Assembly: GCA_963677215.1 (NCBI GenBank)
Contig: OY781919.1
Coordinates: 1,054,001-1,118,000 of the forward strand
Direction: 5' to 3'
Source of the DNA: G963676795 sp963677215
GTDB taxonomy: Bacteria > Desulfobacterota > Desulfuromonadia > Desulfuromonadales > Geopsychrobacteraceae
DNA: 64,000 bases
Shown in pieces: positions 24,611 to 33,606 of the stretch (position 1 is its first letter; every line of letters starts with the position of its first letter). The position numbers and the translations under genes were made by a program. The notes beneath the pieces are model-generated. The model was not told where the DNA came from. It searched no databases and saw nothing but the letters and a program-made list of their open reading frames with translations.

Positions 24611-25897
24611 ATGAAAAGAACAATCCGATACACAGCAATTGCTGCCATATTATCTTTTTTTGCTGTAACCTCAGGTTACGCTGACACACTTCAGGATGCT
24701 TTTAAATCCGGAAAATTGAGTAGTGAATTGCTCTACCAATATGAAGGTGGAGATACTGACGTCGATTCGAACTCTCCCGGGGCCGCGATTATCGTCCCCA
24801 ATACCGGTGAAGGCCGCTGGGGCAGTTCTGCTGGCATCCGTCTTCAGTATGTTACGGGTCAATTCTATGGGTTTAGCGCTGGCACCGCATTCATTGCCAG
24901 TACCGATATCGGTAATCCAGAGTATGAGGCTCCAAGACATGCCGTAGAAGATACCAGAATTACCCAGGCTTATCTGCAGTACAGCTTTTTGAAGGGAAAC
25001 AGCATCAAGGTCGGTCGTCAGACAATCGGCTCTCCGCTGATTGCGAATGCCGCTAAGGGGCCTCTTCAGTATGATTCTTTTGATGCTGCGGTTCTGACCA
25101 CAACCCTCCTGCCCAAAACTGTTGTCAAGCTCATCGCCATCAACGAATGGCAGCCAAGAGCTTATCCCAATCATGTCAAGTATGATGACCCGATCTATTC
25201 TGTGTTCGTGAGCAACAGAAGCATTGCCGGCTTGTCTTTGACAGGTCAGTTCCTGACAACCAAGGAAGACTACAGTGACGCATCTTACAATGCCACGATC
25301 TTTGGTAACTACGATGCTCCGGTTTTCACCCGGGATGGCTACTCAACCTACTACCTGAGCGCCGATTACAAACTGCCTGTCTCTCATCCGGTCACGCTGC
25401 ATGGCCAGTACGGTGGCGCCACCTTTGATCAGGACGGTGAGGATGATACCTGGTTCTACGGCCTCAAGATCGAGACCAAAGTCGCTGGCATCGGCCTGGA
25501 AGCTGCCTATACAGAAGTATCTGATAAAAATGACTTCCCGGGAACCGCTGGCCATGTCCCAAGCCCTCTGTACAACAACACCCTGCTGACAACGCCAATC
25601 CGCGCCAGCCACAAGTCTTATTCCGCCGGGGCCTCCTATGCCTTTACCGATGGAGTTCTCAAGGGCCTGCATGCCCGTGGCCTGGTCCTCTACCACGAGG
25701 AAGACGCCAACGAAACTGCTAGCACCGATGATGGCGTCATCGAGTTTGCCCATTACATCGGTTATGACTTTTCGGGGGCGCTGCAGGGCTTAAGTGTGAA
25801 TGCCAACGGCTCCATTGCCAAGTATGACAAACTGATTGATGGTGGTGACGATGATACAATTCAGTATGTCCGTTGCTACGTTAGTTACAAGTTTTAA
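24611..25897 (+). CDS. Outer-membrane porin (OprD/MOMP-like), copy 2
   Basis: 428 residues from the ATG at 24611 (GAAGGAGAT site), the same length as copy 1. Signal peptide ends near residue 24 (SGYA|D). Differences from copy 1 are scattered single substitutions, several in presumed loops (for example RAYPNHVKYDDP against RDTPHHVTYDDP). C-terminal VSYKF is kept. A GGCAGGCAG hairpin lies at 25922-25944 before the next gene. It seems to be a duplicate kept functional, perhaps with altered substrate range. Confidence 0.85.
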   Translation: MKRTIRYTAIAAILSFFAVTSGYADTLQDAFKSGKLSSELLYQYEGGDTDVDSNSPGAAIIVPNTGEGRWGSSAGIRLQYVTGQFYGFSAGTAFIASTDIGNPEYEAPRHAVEDTRITQAYLQYSFLKGNSIKVGRQTIGSPLIANAAKGPLQYDSFDAAVLTTTLLPKTVVKLIAINEWQPRAYPNHVKYDDPIYSVFVSNRSIAGLSLTGQFLTTKEDYSDASYNATIFGNYDAPVFTRDGYSTYYLSADYKLPVSHPVTLHGQYGGATFDQDGEDDTWFYGLKIETKVAGIGLEAAYTEVSDKNDFPGTAGHVPSPLYNNTLLTTPIRASHKSYSAGASYAFTDGVLKGLHARGLVLYHEEDANETASTDDGVIEFAHYIGYDFSGALQGLSVNANGSIAKYDKLIDGGDDDTIQYVRCYVSYKF

Positions 25898-25972
25898 ACA
25901 GGAATCGTTTTAACAGAACAAGGCAGGCAGAATCGCTGTCTGCCCGCTTAAAGGGAAAAAAAAGGAGAAAGT

Positions 25973-26923
25973 ATGAGAAAGTCGATTTTAACAACCTTGG
26001 CATCCGTCGCGATGGTAGCAGTATTTTCTGTATCAGCCTTCGCCTCAACAGGCAAAGAGGTCGTTGATTTTAAAAGCCCTGTTGACGGGTTTCGCGTCGT
26101 CACCGTCGGTAGTGGCGCCCCAGGTCTGAATCCGCATCGTGGCAATGCTTCAACCATGGTGCAGTATAAAGATAAGTATTTTCTGGTTGATAGCGGCGCT
26201 GACTCAGTAAAGACCCTGTTCATGCATGGCCTGCATGTCAAAGACGTCAAGAATATGCTCTACACCCATATGCACATGGATCATAACGCTGACTGGGTCA
26301 ATTTCTTTGTTACCGGCTGGGGGCTGCCGGTCGGAAGACGGACCCTTGACCTGGTAGGGCCTGAGGTTAAAAATCTCCATAAAGCCACCCTGGATCTGTA
26401 TGCCATGGATATTGCAGATCGTGCTGAAAAGGCCGGTTTTACCTACAACGGTGTCCGCGATAACATCAATGTCATCGAACTGACCGGTGAGAAGGAGACC
26501 TTCACCCTCGATGGCGTGAAAATCACCGCGGTCAAGGTTCCTCATTTCGATATGCAGGCCTACGCCTATATCTTTGAAGCGGATGGCCATAAGGTCGTAA
26601 TTACCGGTGACCTCATCTACGCTGCCAACCTTCCTGCCGAATTTGCCAACGCAGACATCCTGGTTGTTGATGCCAATCAGATCTCGAACTTCGGCAATGT
26701 TCCTCCCAAGGTTCGCAACATGTTGTTGAAAAAAGTTGGTGTCGGTCACATCAGCGAAGGTGATATCGGCAAACTGGCCGTTGAGTCCAAGGCCAAAAAA
26801 CTGGTTCTTTCTCATATTAACGGCGACTTTTATGACCTGGACGCAACCAAGAAAATGTACCGCGATATGGGCTTCAAGGGTGAAATCATCGGCGCCTATG
26901 ATGCTATGCCTGTAGAGCCATAA
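25973..26923 (+). CDS. Exported metallo-beta-lactamase-fold hydrolase, copy 2 (Sec signal)
   Basis: 316 residues. Signal peptide at 1-24 (MRKSILTTLASVAMVA... SAFA) is of Sec type without twin arginines, unlike copy 1. The mature domain closely follows copy 1: metal motif HMHMDH at 99-104, GDLIYAANLPAEFA, KVPHFDMQAY and GHISEGDIGKLAVESKAKK. Gln in the first variable position of the metal motif of copy 1 is Met here, which does not affect ligands. Strong GGAGAAAGT site. Role as for copy 1: a periplasmic hydrolase, perhaps an MBL-type sulfatase. Confidence 0.8.
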   Translation: MRKSILTTLASVAMVAVFSVSAFASTGKEVVDFKSPVDGFRVVTVGSGAPGLNPHRGNASTMVQYKDKYFLVDSGADSVKTLFMHGLHVKDVKNMLYTHMHMDHNADWVNFFVTGWGLPVGRRTLDLVGPEVKNLHKATLDLYAMDIADRAEKAGFTYNGVRDNINVIELTGEKETFTLDGVKITAVKVPHFDMQAYAYIFEADGHKVVITGDLIYAANLPAEFANADILVVDANQISNFGNVPPKVRNMLLKKVGVGHISEGDIGKLAVESKAKKLVLSHINGDFYDLDATKKMYRDMGFKGEIIGAYDAMPVEP

Positions 26924-26930
26924 AAACAGC

Positions 26931-26977
26931 GATCTGCCAGTCGAACGGAAGAGATTGAGCCGTTCGACTGGCAGATC
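26931..26977 (+). other. Intercistronic hairpin, cassette 2
   Basis: Perfect 18-bp stem (arms 26931-26948 and 26960-26977) with an 11-base loop between the MBL hydrolase and the sulfatase. Compared with cassette 1 the arm CCAGTCGAACGG replaces TCGGCCGAACGG and the opposite arm changes to match. Confidence 0.65.
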
Positions 26978-27015
26978 AATCTTGTTAAAACCCTTCTTTT
27001 CAAAGGCCTGCCACA

Positions 27016-28827
27016 ATGAAAACATCCTTTAGAAATAAATTAACTCGCAGCTCAACAGTGAAGATGGCATCCATTGCTATAGCATCCGTTGGAATGCTGT
27101 CAGCCTGCGGCCTGCCGGCGACAAACGCAAAAGTAGAAGCGCCTGAGAAAGCCGATACCAATCTTCAAAAGCCTAATTTCATTACGATTGTTGCTGATGA
27201 CCTGGGTTTTTCTGATCTTTCATGTTTCGGTGGTGAGATAGATACGCCAAATATCTGTGCTTTAGCCCAGAATGGCGTTATGGCAACCGATTACTACACC
27301 AGCCCCCTGTCCGCTCCAACGCGCGCCATGTTGCGGACCGGTGTCGATCTTCATAAGACCGGGTTAGGCAATCTGCCGCCGCTGCGCTCAGCCAATCAGA
27401 TGGGAATGCCGGGCTACGAGGGGCATCTGAATCATCGCGTCATGACCACTGCTGAGATCCTGAAACAAGCTGGCTACAGCACCTACTTCTCAGGCAAGTG
27501 GCACATCGGCCACTCTTCAGGAACCTACGCGACAGATCGCGGCTTCGATCACGGCTTCGGCTACACGGGCGGTGGTGTGAGTCATTGGGGGGACCAGTTA
27601 CCCCTGACACCATTTCTGGAACTGACATCCTTCTATGTCGAGGATGGCAAAAAGGTCGAAAAATTGCCGAGTGACTTTTATTCGTCCAAAAACTACACCG
27701 ACAAGATCATCGAATATATCGACACTAACCCGCATAAGCCGTTTTTCGCTGAACTTTCCTTTACCGCACCGCACAATCCGCTCCAGGCTCCTGATGAGTG
27801 GATCGAAAAATATATGGGCCGTTATGATGCAGGTTACGATGTCTTAAGAAAAGAACGTCTTCAGCGCCTGAAGGACATGGGTCTGATCGCTCAGGATATC
27901 CAGGAAGTGGCCAATAACCCTGATTTTCAGCCATGGACCAGCCTGACACCGGAAGAACAGAAGAGGTCAGCAAAATCGATGGCTATCTATGCCGCGATGG
28001 TCTCCTACATGGACGATCAGGTCGGCCGACTCATCCAGCATCTGAAAGACACCGGGGAATACGATAACACTTACATCTTCTTCATGTCTGATAACGGCGC
28101 AAACTCGAAGCCAAGTCAATTCTATCCGGGCAATTCGCCAAAGTTCATGGCCCAGTTTGACAACTCCTACGAAAACATGGGACGGCACAATTCTTATATC
28201 AGCTACGACGCTGGCTGGGCTCAGGCCGGTACGACTCCCTATGCCTTTTACAAGGCCACAACCGGTGAGGGTGGTGTGCGTGCCCCTATGATCGTAGCCG
28301 GGCCGAATATTGCCCATAAAGGCCAGTATGTCACGACCGGTGGCGCGCTGATCACCGACATCACTCCGACGATCCTCGACCTTGCCGGTGTTAAACAGCC
28401 AGCGAGATTCCACGATATTGAGGTTGAGCCGATTATGGGAACGTCCTGGAAACCATTTTTGAGCGGCACCGCACAAACAGTTCGTGGTGACGGGGACTCA
28501 ATTGCTCTCGAACTGAACGGCTACAAGATGTATATCAAGGACAACTGGAAAATTCGACAGCTTTCAGGTCCGCATCGCAAGGTCGCGGGCGGGAAATGGG
28601 AATTGTTCAACCTAGCGGAAGACCCCTCGGAGCAGAACAATCTGGCCACGAAATATCCTGAGAAAGTACAGGAGCTGGTCGCCTTGTATGAGGCCTACGC
28701 CAAAGAGGTCGGCATCGTTGACAGGAAGGGGAAATACCCGACGACTTTCCATCGCCAGACCTGGTCTATCCGGCAAGGGATGTTCAGTGAAAACCCCTAT
28801 GAAAATATTTACCACAAGCAACAGTAG
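27016..28827 (+). CDS. Lipoprotein sulfatase, Ser-type (copy 2)
   Basis: 603 residues, same length as copy 1. Lipobox MLSAC with Cys31; metal site ADDLG (Asp61-Asp62) and SDNGANS; active-site signature SAPTRAMLRTG with Ser99. Divergence from copy 1 is clearly larger than for the porin and MBL genes, and is concentrated between residues 100 and 215 and in 440-520, near the active-site entrance in this fold. That pattern suggests a different but related sulfate ester. Depends on the maturase that follows 81 bases after its stop. Confidence 0.92.
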   Translation: MKTSFRNKLTRSSTVKMASIAIASVGMLSACGLPATNAKVEAPEKADTNLQKPNFITIVADDLGFSDLSCFGGEIDTPNICALAQNGVMATDYYTSPLSAPTRAMLRTGVDLHKTGLGNLPPLRSANQMGMPGYEGHLNHRVMTTAEILKQAGYSTYFSGKWHIGHSSGTYATDRGFDHGFGYTGGGVSHWGDQLPLTPFLELTSFYVEDGKKVEKLPSDFYSSKNYTDKIIEYIDTNPHKPFFAELSFTAPHNPLQAPDEWIEKYMGRYDAGYDVLRKERLQRLKDMGLIAQDIQEVANNPDFQPWTSLTPEEQKRSAKSMAIYAAMVSYMDDQVGRLIQHLKDTGEYDNTYIFFMSDNGANSKPSQFYPGNSPKFMAQFDNSYENMGRHNSYISYDAGWAQAGTTPYAFYKATTGEGGVRAPMIVAGPNIAHKGQYVTTGGALITDITPTILDLAGVKQPARFHDIEVEPIMGTSWKPFLSGTAQTVRGDGDSIALELNGYKMYIKDNWKIRQLSGPHRKVAGGKWELFNLAEDPSEQNNLATKYPEKVQELVALYEAYAKEVGIVDRKGKYPTTFHRQTWSIRQGMFSENPYENIYHKQQ

Positions 28828-28849
28828 GGTATAGGTCGTTTTTGTTTAC

Positions 28850-28876
28850 GAGGAGAAGCCAATGAGGCTTCTCCTC
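28850..28876 (+). terminator. Terminator-like hairpin after sulfatase 2
   Basis: 11-bp stem GAGGAGAAGCC / GGCTTCTCCTC, then TGTTTCGTT. It lies between sulfatase 2 and the maturase, so the maturase may be read by partial read-through or from its own promoter. Confidence 0.65.
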
Positions 28877-28907
28877 TGTTTCGTTCCAACCTCTTTATAG
28901 GGTACCT

Positions 28908-30077
28908 ATGAAGACGACGTTACCATTCCACCTGATCATCAAGCCAGTCGGAGATGAATGCAATCTGCGCTGCAGTTACTGTTTTTACTGCGGGAAAACT
29001 GAAGCGAAAGGGCATATGTCTGACACCGTCCTTGAGGATGTGGTTCAGAAATATATCCAGGAGCAGCCTGAAGCGTGCAAAGAGGTGCAATTTGTCTGGC
29101 AGGGCGGCGAGCCTCTGCTGGCGGGTCTTGCTTTTTATCGTAAGGCAATCAGCTTACAGGAAAAATATAAGCGAGAAGGAACGCTGATCACCAATGCGAT
29201 TCAGACAAATGGTGTCTTGCTCGACAATGAGTGGGCTCAGTTCTTTGCTGATAACGATTTCCTGATCGGTCTGAGCATTGATGGTCCGCAGCACTTACAC
29301 GACAGCTGCAGGATAAACGGAGCAAACAGAGGATCTTTCGCTAAGGTCATGGCCGGATTGAAGTTACTCAAAGAACAGCGGGTCAACTTTAATGCCCTGA
29401 CCGTGGTGCACAGTCAGAATGTCCAGGCAGCTGAGTCAATTTACGACTTCCTTGCCGCGGAGGGCGTGGATTCTATGCAGTTCTTGCCCGCTATTGCACC
29501 TTCTTCTGCAGATGGGAACCAGAACGACCCGCTGTGCATTCAGGCTGATGAGTGGGGCAATTTTTTGATCGCCATATTTGATCGCTGGCTGAAAAACGGC
29601 CTCGACAAAATATCCGTTCAGCTTTTTGAAGCGACCTTTCGGCGCATTGCCCTGGGAGTTGAAAGTTTCTGTGTTCATTCCAGTGTCTGCGGCAGAAACC
29701 TGGCTGTCGAGGCGAACGGCGATGTCTACAGCTGCGATCATTATGTCGATCCCGCTCACATGCTGGGGAATATCAGCAACCATTCACTGCAGGATTTACT
29801 GGCCAGTGATATTCAAAAGCAGTTCATTTGCTCGTCAGTGAGTCATGAAGCTAACTGCAGCGGATGTTCTATAAAGGGTTTGTGTCAAGGGGGATGCCCT
29901 CGCTACCGGAATTCTTCAGGGCGGAACTACCTGTGCGCAGGATACAAACGCTTTTTCATCTATTCAGCTCCTTACTTTTGGGCCATGAATGAATGTATAA
30001 GACGAAAACAACATATCAATCTCTATCCGCTGTACCTGCAACAGTCTAAGCGTGCATTCAAAAATCAGCTGACATAG
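28908..30077 (+). CDS. Anaerobic sulfatase-maturating enzyme (radical SAM/SPASM)
   Basis: 389 residues. CNLRCSYC gives the CX3CX2C radical-SAM cluster (Cys18, 22, 25); GGEPLL is the SAM-binding GGE motif; SIDGPQHLHD is typical of the sulfatase-maturase group. The C-terminal SPASM region has the Cys set in FCVHSSVCGRN, YSCDHYV and ANCSGCSIKGLCQGGCPR for two more [4Fe-4S] clusters. It oxidises the active-site Ser (or Cys) of sulfatases to formylglycine without O2. Both sulfatases upstream are Ser-type, so this is very likely their activator. Confidence 0.93.
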   Translation: MKTTLPFHLIIKPVGDECNLRCSYCFYCGKTEAKGHMSDTVLEDVVQKYIQEQPEACKEVQFVWQGGEPLLAGLAFYRKAISLQEKYKREGTLITNAIQTNGVLLDNEWAQFFADNDFLIGLSIDGPQHLHDSCRINGANRGSFAKVMAGLKLLKEQRVNFNALTVVHSQNVQAAESIYDFLAAEGVDSMQFLPAIAPSSADGNQNDPLCIQADEWGNFLIAIFDRWLKNGLDKISVQLFEATFRRIALGVESFCVHSSVCGRNLAVEANGDVYSCDHYVDPAHMLGNISNHSLQDLLASDIQKQFICSSVSHEANCSGCSIKGLCQGGCPRYRNSSGRNYLCAGYKRFFIYSAPYFWAMNECIRRKQHINLYPLYLQQSKRAFKNQLT

Positions 30078-30138
30078 CCATTTCTTGAAAGCACATTTCT
30101 CACACTATAGCCCCTACATTCACTTGTACGGCTTGTTC

Positions 30139-30152
30139 ATTCTTCAAAGAAT
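30139..30152. promoter_or_regulatory. Degenerate operator-like inverted repeat before the LysR gene
   Basis: ATTCT-N4-AGAAT, about 70 bases upstream of the LysR start. Arms resemble the ATTCC/GGAAT operator but the spacing is one shorter and two bases differ, so possible autoregulation is only a suggestion. Confidence 0.3.
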
Positions 30153-30220
30153 ATTATGATTCAGGGTTCTTAAATGTTAAAATATTCAAAAAGTGAACCA
30201 TCAAGCCAGGGGACAAGTCG

Positions 30221-31132
30221 ATGAAACGGTATATTATGCCTGATATAAGCCTTTATCAAATTCAGCTTTTTTTAACTGCGGCTGAACAGCGTAATTTCTC
30301 CCGCGCCGCGGATATCATGAACATTACTCAATCGGCATTGAGTAAAAGGATTTCCGCTCTCGAATACGCCATCGGCCTGACCCTCTTCGACCGGGACCAG
30401 CGCCCCATCGAACTGACCCCGGAGGGAAAGGTCCTCTATGATCAGTGGGTCCATGTCTGTGGCCAGATCAAACGCTCCATCGATGACGCCTACATGCTGA
30501 AACAGAGCACCAAGGACAAGTTGACCGTCTGCTGGTTTGATTCGGGCAACATGCTCGGAGCCCTGTCCCTGGTCGGCAAACAGCTGACGACACAGCACAA
30601 TGTCAATTTCCGTCTGGTCTACTCATCCTTCATGGGCTGGAGAACCCTGCTGGCAAAAGACGAAATAGACATCATGATCACGATAAAGATGGAATCTGAC
30701 CACTTGAGCGAAGATCTGACCTGGGAAGATGTTGTTGAATGTCCCAAGCTGGTCAGCATGCTCGAGACAAATCCCCTGTGTGCCAAGAACAAAATCTCTT
30801 ACGACGATCTGAAGGATCAGAAATTCGTCATCCTTTCACCCATAGAAGCACCTGCTTACCAGAAATATGTCTATTCAATTTGCCAGCAGCATGGCTTCGA
30901 GCCAAAAATTTCACGCTATGCGCCAAACGCCAACTCCCTGATCAGCAGTATCGTTGATGACGACGATGTCCTGATCTGTGACAGATTTTTAAGAAATATC
31001 GACAATCCGCTGATCAAATCCTTTGAACTCCCCGATACCTACAGCGGCCTGATCGCCGTGTGGAAAAAGGAGAACAGCAAAGAGAGCATCAGGGAGTTTG
31101 TCGACCTGTTGAAAGCACATTACAATGGTTGA
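30221..31132 (+). CDS. LysR-family regulator of the sulfatase/porin region
   Basis: 303 residues. Winged helix at about 8-65 (LYQIQLFLTAAEQRNFSRAADIMNITQSALSKRISALE), then the effector-binding domain (about 95-300). A start at the ATG 30236 is also possible; the first ATG has AGGGGA ahead of it. It sits between the maturase and the transporter on the same strand, and ATTCC-N5-GGAAT sites of LysR geometry precede both porins and the transporter, which makes it the best candidate activator. The inducer is probably the desulfated product or the sulfate ester itself. Confidence 0.88.
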   Translation: MKRYIMPDISLYQIQLFLTAAEQRNFSRAADIMNITQSALSKRISALEYAIGLTLFDRDQRPIELTPEGKVLYDQWVHVCGQIKRSIDDAYMLKQSTKDKLTVCWFDSGNMLGALSLVGKQLTTQHNVNFRLVYSSFMGWRTLLAKDEIDIMITIKMESDHLSEDLTWEDVVECPKLVSMLETNPLCAKNKISYDDLKDQKFVILSPIEAPAYQKYVYSICQQHGFEPKISRYAPNANSLISSIVDDDDVLICDRFLRNIDNPLIKSFELPDTYSGLIAVWKKENSKESIREFVDLLKAHYNG

Positions 31133-31200
31133 TTTTTTTCTCTTCCTGACGCCGTGTATTCCTAAATATATAACTATAAATTCAATATCTTACGAACATC

Positions 31201-31226
31201 ATTCCAGTTTGGAATGACTGAAGTCC
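31201..31226. promoter_or_regulatory. LysR-type operator, transporter gene
   Basis: ATTCC-N5-GGAAT-N6-AGTCC, with one change in the last half-site, 111 bases before the chosen start of the MFS gene. The first two arms are an exact inverted repeat. Confidence 0.65.
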
Positions 31227-31336
31227 ATATTTAAATTTCCATTAATTTCTCAAAGGTATTAGCTTTTTTCATGCAGCGGTTTGCACTGGCAAACCATGTT
31301 CAGACAATACCATTATGGGAGATTATGGAGATCAGT

Positions 31337-32662
31337 ATGAGTACGAAAAAGAAAAGCTTTGCTTATGGCTGGGGCCTTCAGGTCCTGGTCGCCCTGATGT
31401 TCTTCTTTTATGCCGGGCTGGCCGTCGATGGCCAGAACATCTCGGTTCCGGCCTTCGCCAACAGCCACGGATGGGACTATGGCACCATTCTGTCACTCTC
31501 GACACCTGCCAGCTGGGTCGGCCTGGTCGGGATTATCTTCTTTTCCTGGCTGGTCGATAAAAAGGGCAATCGCTTCACCATTCCCTTCGCCCTGATCGGT
31601 TCAGGTATCGCCTGCTTCATCTATGGTCAGGCATCGAGCATCCCCATGTATGCCGTTGCCATCTGCCTGGTCTTTTTCTTTACCAACGGTTACGGCAACG
31701 TCTGCACCGGCGCCCTGACCTCCAGTTGGTTCCCGCGCAAGCGCGGCCTGGCCCTGGGCTGGTCCTCGATGGGCATGCCGCTGGCGACCGCCGTCTTCGT
31801 GCCGATCTTTGCCGTGCTAATCGGCAAGTTCGGTCTGCCAACTGCCTTGTCTGTCTTCGGTATTGCAGTCATCATCCTGGGAATTATCTCGATTTTCTGG
31901 GTCAAGAACACCCCGGAAGAGATGGGCCTCTATCCTGACGGTGATGATTCCGGGCTGGAAAACCTGGAAAAAACCCGCCAGCTTGCCGCGTCCTACAAAA
32001 GTGACTGGACTGTCGGCCGGCTGCTGACCAACAAAACCGTCTGGATCCAGAGTGTCTGTTACGGCCTGTTGTTTCTGACCACCATCGGTCTGGTCAGCCA
32101 GATGATCCCGCGCATGATTGGTCTTGGCCACACTCAGCAATTTGGCCTGATGATGCTCTCCCTTGCCGCTGTGGTCGGTATTGTCGGCAGTATCGTCTGG
32201 GGTCTGATCGATATGAAGATCGGCACCAAGAAATCGACCATTCTCTACGCAGTCTGGTACATCGTTGCCATTATCGTCCTGCTCGCCTCAACCAAGAGCG
32301 TCCCGGGCACTGTCGTCGGGATCTGCATGGCCGGCTGGGGCATCGGTGGCATCGGCAACCTGCAGCCGTCGATGCTGGCTCAGACCTTCGGGCGCTGGGA
32401 CTACGCTTCGGCCTCACGGGTTGTCAACACCATCGTCGGGGCTATCCGCGTTATGGCTTTCGGCCTGATCGGCATCACCGTCAGCTTCTCAGGCTCAATC
32501 GATAAAGCCTACCTCTTCCTCGTCGCAGGTAACGTCATCGCCCTAATCCTTGCCGTCATTCTCGACGACCGCCTGATCGGCAAGGAAATCTCGATTGATT
32601 ATGACGACAGCACCGAAGAGGTTTCACAAACCTGCAGCTCGACAAACGTCGGCAACGCTTAA
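31337..32662 (+). CDS. MFS transporter (oxalate/formate antiporter-like)
   Basis: 441 residues from the ATG at 31337, chosen for the GGAG six bases ahead; a longer frame reaches 31271. Twelve hydrophobic segments, with the MFS loop-2/3 signature in SWLVDKKGNRFTIP and an OFA-like GYGNVCTGALTSSWFPRKRGLALG stretch. Such carriers move small carboxylates or aromatic acids. Likely imports the product released by the periplasmic hydrolases. Only 23 bases separate it from the PhlG-like gene, so they form an operon. Confidence 0.87.
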   Translation: MSTKKKSFAYGWGLQVLVALMFFFYAGLAVDGQNISVPAFANSHGWDYGTILSLSTPASWVGLVGIIFFSWLVDKKGNRFTIPFALIGSGIACFIYGQASSIPMYAVAICLVFFFTNGYGNVCTGALTSSWFPRKRGLALGWSSMGMPLATAVFVPIFAVLIGKFGLPTALSVFGIAVIILGIISIFWVKNTPEEMGLYPDGDDSGLENLEKTRQLAASYKSDWTVGRLLTNKTVWIQSVCYGLLFLTTIGLVSQMIPRMIGLGHTQQFGLMMLSLAAVVGIVGSIVWGLIDMKIGTKKSTILYAVWYIVAIIVLLASTKSVPGTVVGICMAGWGIGGIGNLQPSMLAQTFGRWDYASASRVVNTIVGAIRVMAFGLIGITVSFSGSIDKAYLFLVAGNVIALILAVILDDRLIGKEISIDYDDSTEEVSQTCSSTNVGNA

Positions 32663-32685
32663 AACCGAATCAAGGGAGTATCAAG

Positions 32686-33498
32686 ATGTCTAAGGTTCCA
32701 GTATCAAACCAGGATAGAGAAAAAAGTTATTTCAAATATTATCTTGAGGATCTCGCCGCCGGCGATCCTGAAAAATATGCCAAAATCGAACGCGGACCGC
32801 TCGATAACGCGATCGCACCACGCATTCAAACCCGCAATGATCTGTTTAACCCGGGAAATTTTCCTGAAGAATTCGGCCTTTGGTCTTTGGAAGACGGCAC
32901 GGCACTTATCGCCAATCAAACTTTCTTTCCCGGTGTCACCGGCGAGATGTTCGACTGGTGGTTCGCCTGGCACCCGATCGATCGCCTGCGCTATGCAATC
33001 TGGGATGCTGACGATCACTACGATGTACAACTTGCAGATCCGGCTAAAGCGCATGACATGAGCCTGTCGATGCGTGAACGCCACTGGGGAAGCATCCACC
33101 ACATCTGGGAAGATATCGGGACCGGCAATGTCGACCTGCTGCGCATCAACTTCATGCGCCCCAAGGATATGGGCTATGATGAGAGCAAGCTCGACACCGA
33201 AGCCTGCAGCGCTCTGGTCTGTGCCAACTGCATGGTTTACGGCAACGAAAACCATCCCGACATTCCGGTTGTCATGACCCATTTCCTGCGCCCGGCAGAA
33301 GGGGGCTCCGAACTGCGTTCCCGTTTCTGGTTCGGCTGGCAGATCATCGATGGCGTTGCAGTCAAATCGATTCCTGACGGCGTAACAGTGCCGATCCAGG
33401 GTCCGACCGATCTGCTCGGCCACAATGTCAAGGAGTTCGCCAATCTCGCGGCACTGTTGCCGAAAGTCTACGCTGAAGAGAAGGACAACTGGTTCTGA
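32686..33498 (+). CDS. DAPG hydrolase (PhlG)-family protein
   Basis: 270 residues, soluble. MFDWWFAWHPIDRLRYAIW followed by DADDHYDV, and the later HFLRPAEGGSELRSRFWFGW, are the recognisable blocks of the 2,4-diacetylphloroglucinol hydrolase family, zinc enzymes that cut a ring-acyl carbon-carbon bond of acylphloroglucinols. The exact substrate cannot be read from sequence, as many members in anaerobes are uncharacterised. Its operon with the transporter, next to two sulfatases, suggests an aromatic ketone or acyl phenol freed from its sulfate ester. A terminator follows. Confidence 0.8.
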   Translation: MSKVPVSNQDREKSYFKYYLEDLAAGDPEKYAKIERGPLDNAIAPRIQTRNDLFNPGNFPEEFGLWSLEDGTALIANQTFFPGVTGEMFDWWFAWHPIDRLRYAIWDADDHYDVQLADPAKAHDMSLSMRERHWGSIHHIWEDIGTGNVDLLRINFMRPKDMGYDESKLDTEACSALVCANCMVYGNENHPDIPVVMTHFLRPAEGGSELRSRFWFGWQIIDGVAVKSIPDGVTVPIQGPTDLLGHNVKEFANLAALLPKVYAEEKDNWF

Positions 33499-33577
33499 AA
33501 TCCTGCGACCTGAGCATATAAACTGAATTCTGTTTTAAACAGATAAAAAACGTACCTCCCCACACCTCTTTGATATC

Positions 33578-33606
33578 GCCCGATTTCTGAAATCGGGCTT
33601 TTTTTT
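33578..33606 (+). terminator. Rho-independent terminator after the PhlG-like gene
   Basis: 9-bp stem GCCCGATTT / AAATCGGGC, CTG loop, then eight T residues. Confidence 0.92.
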
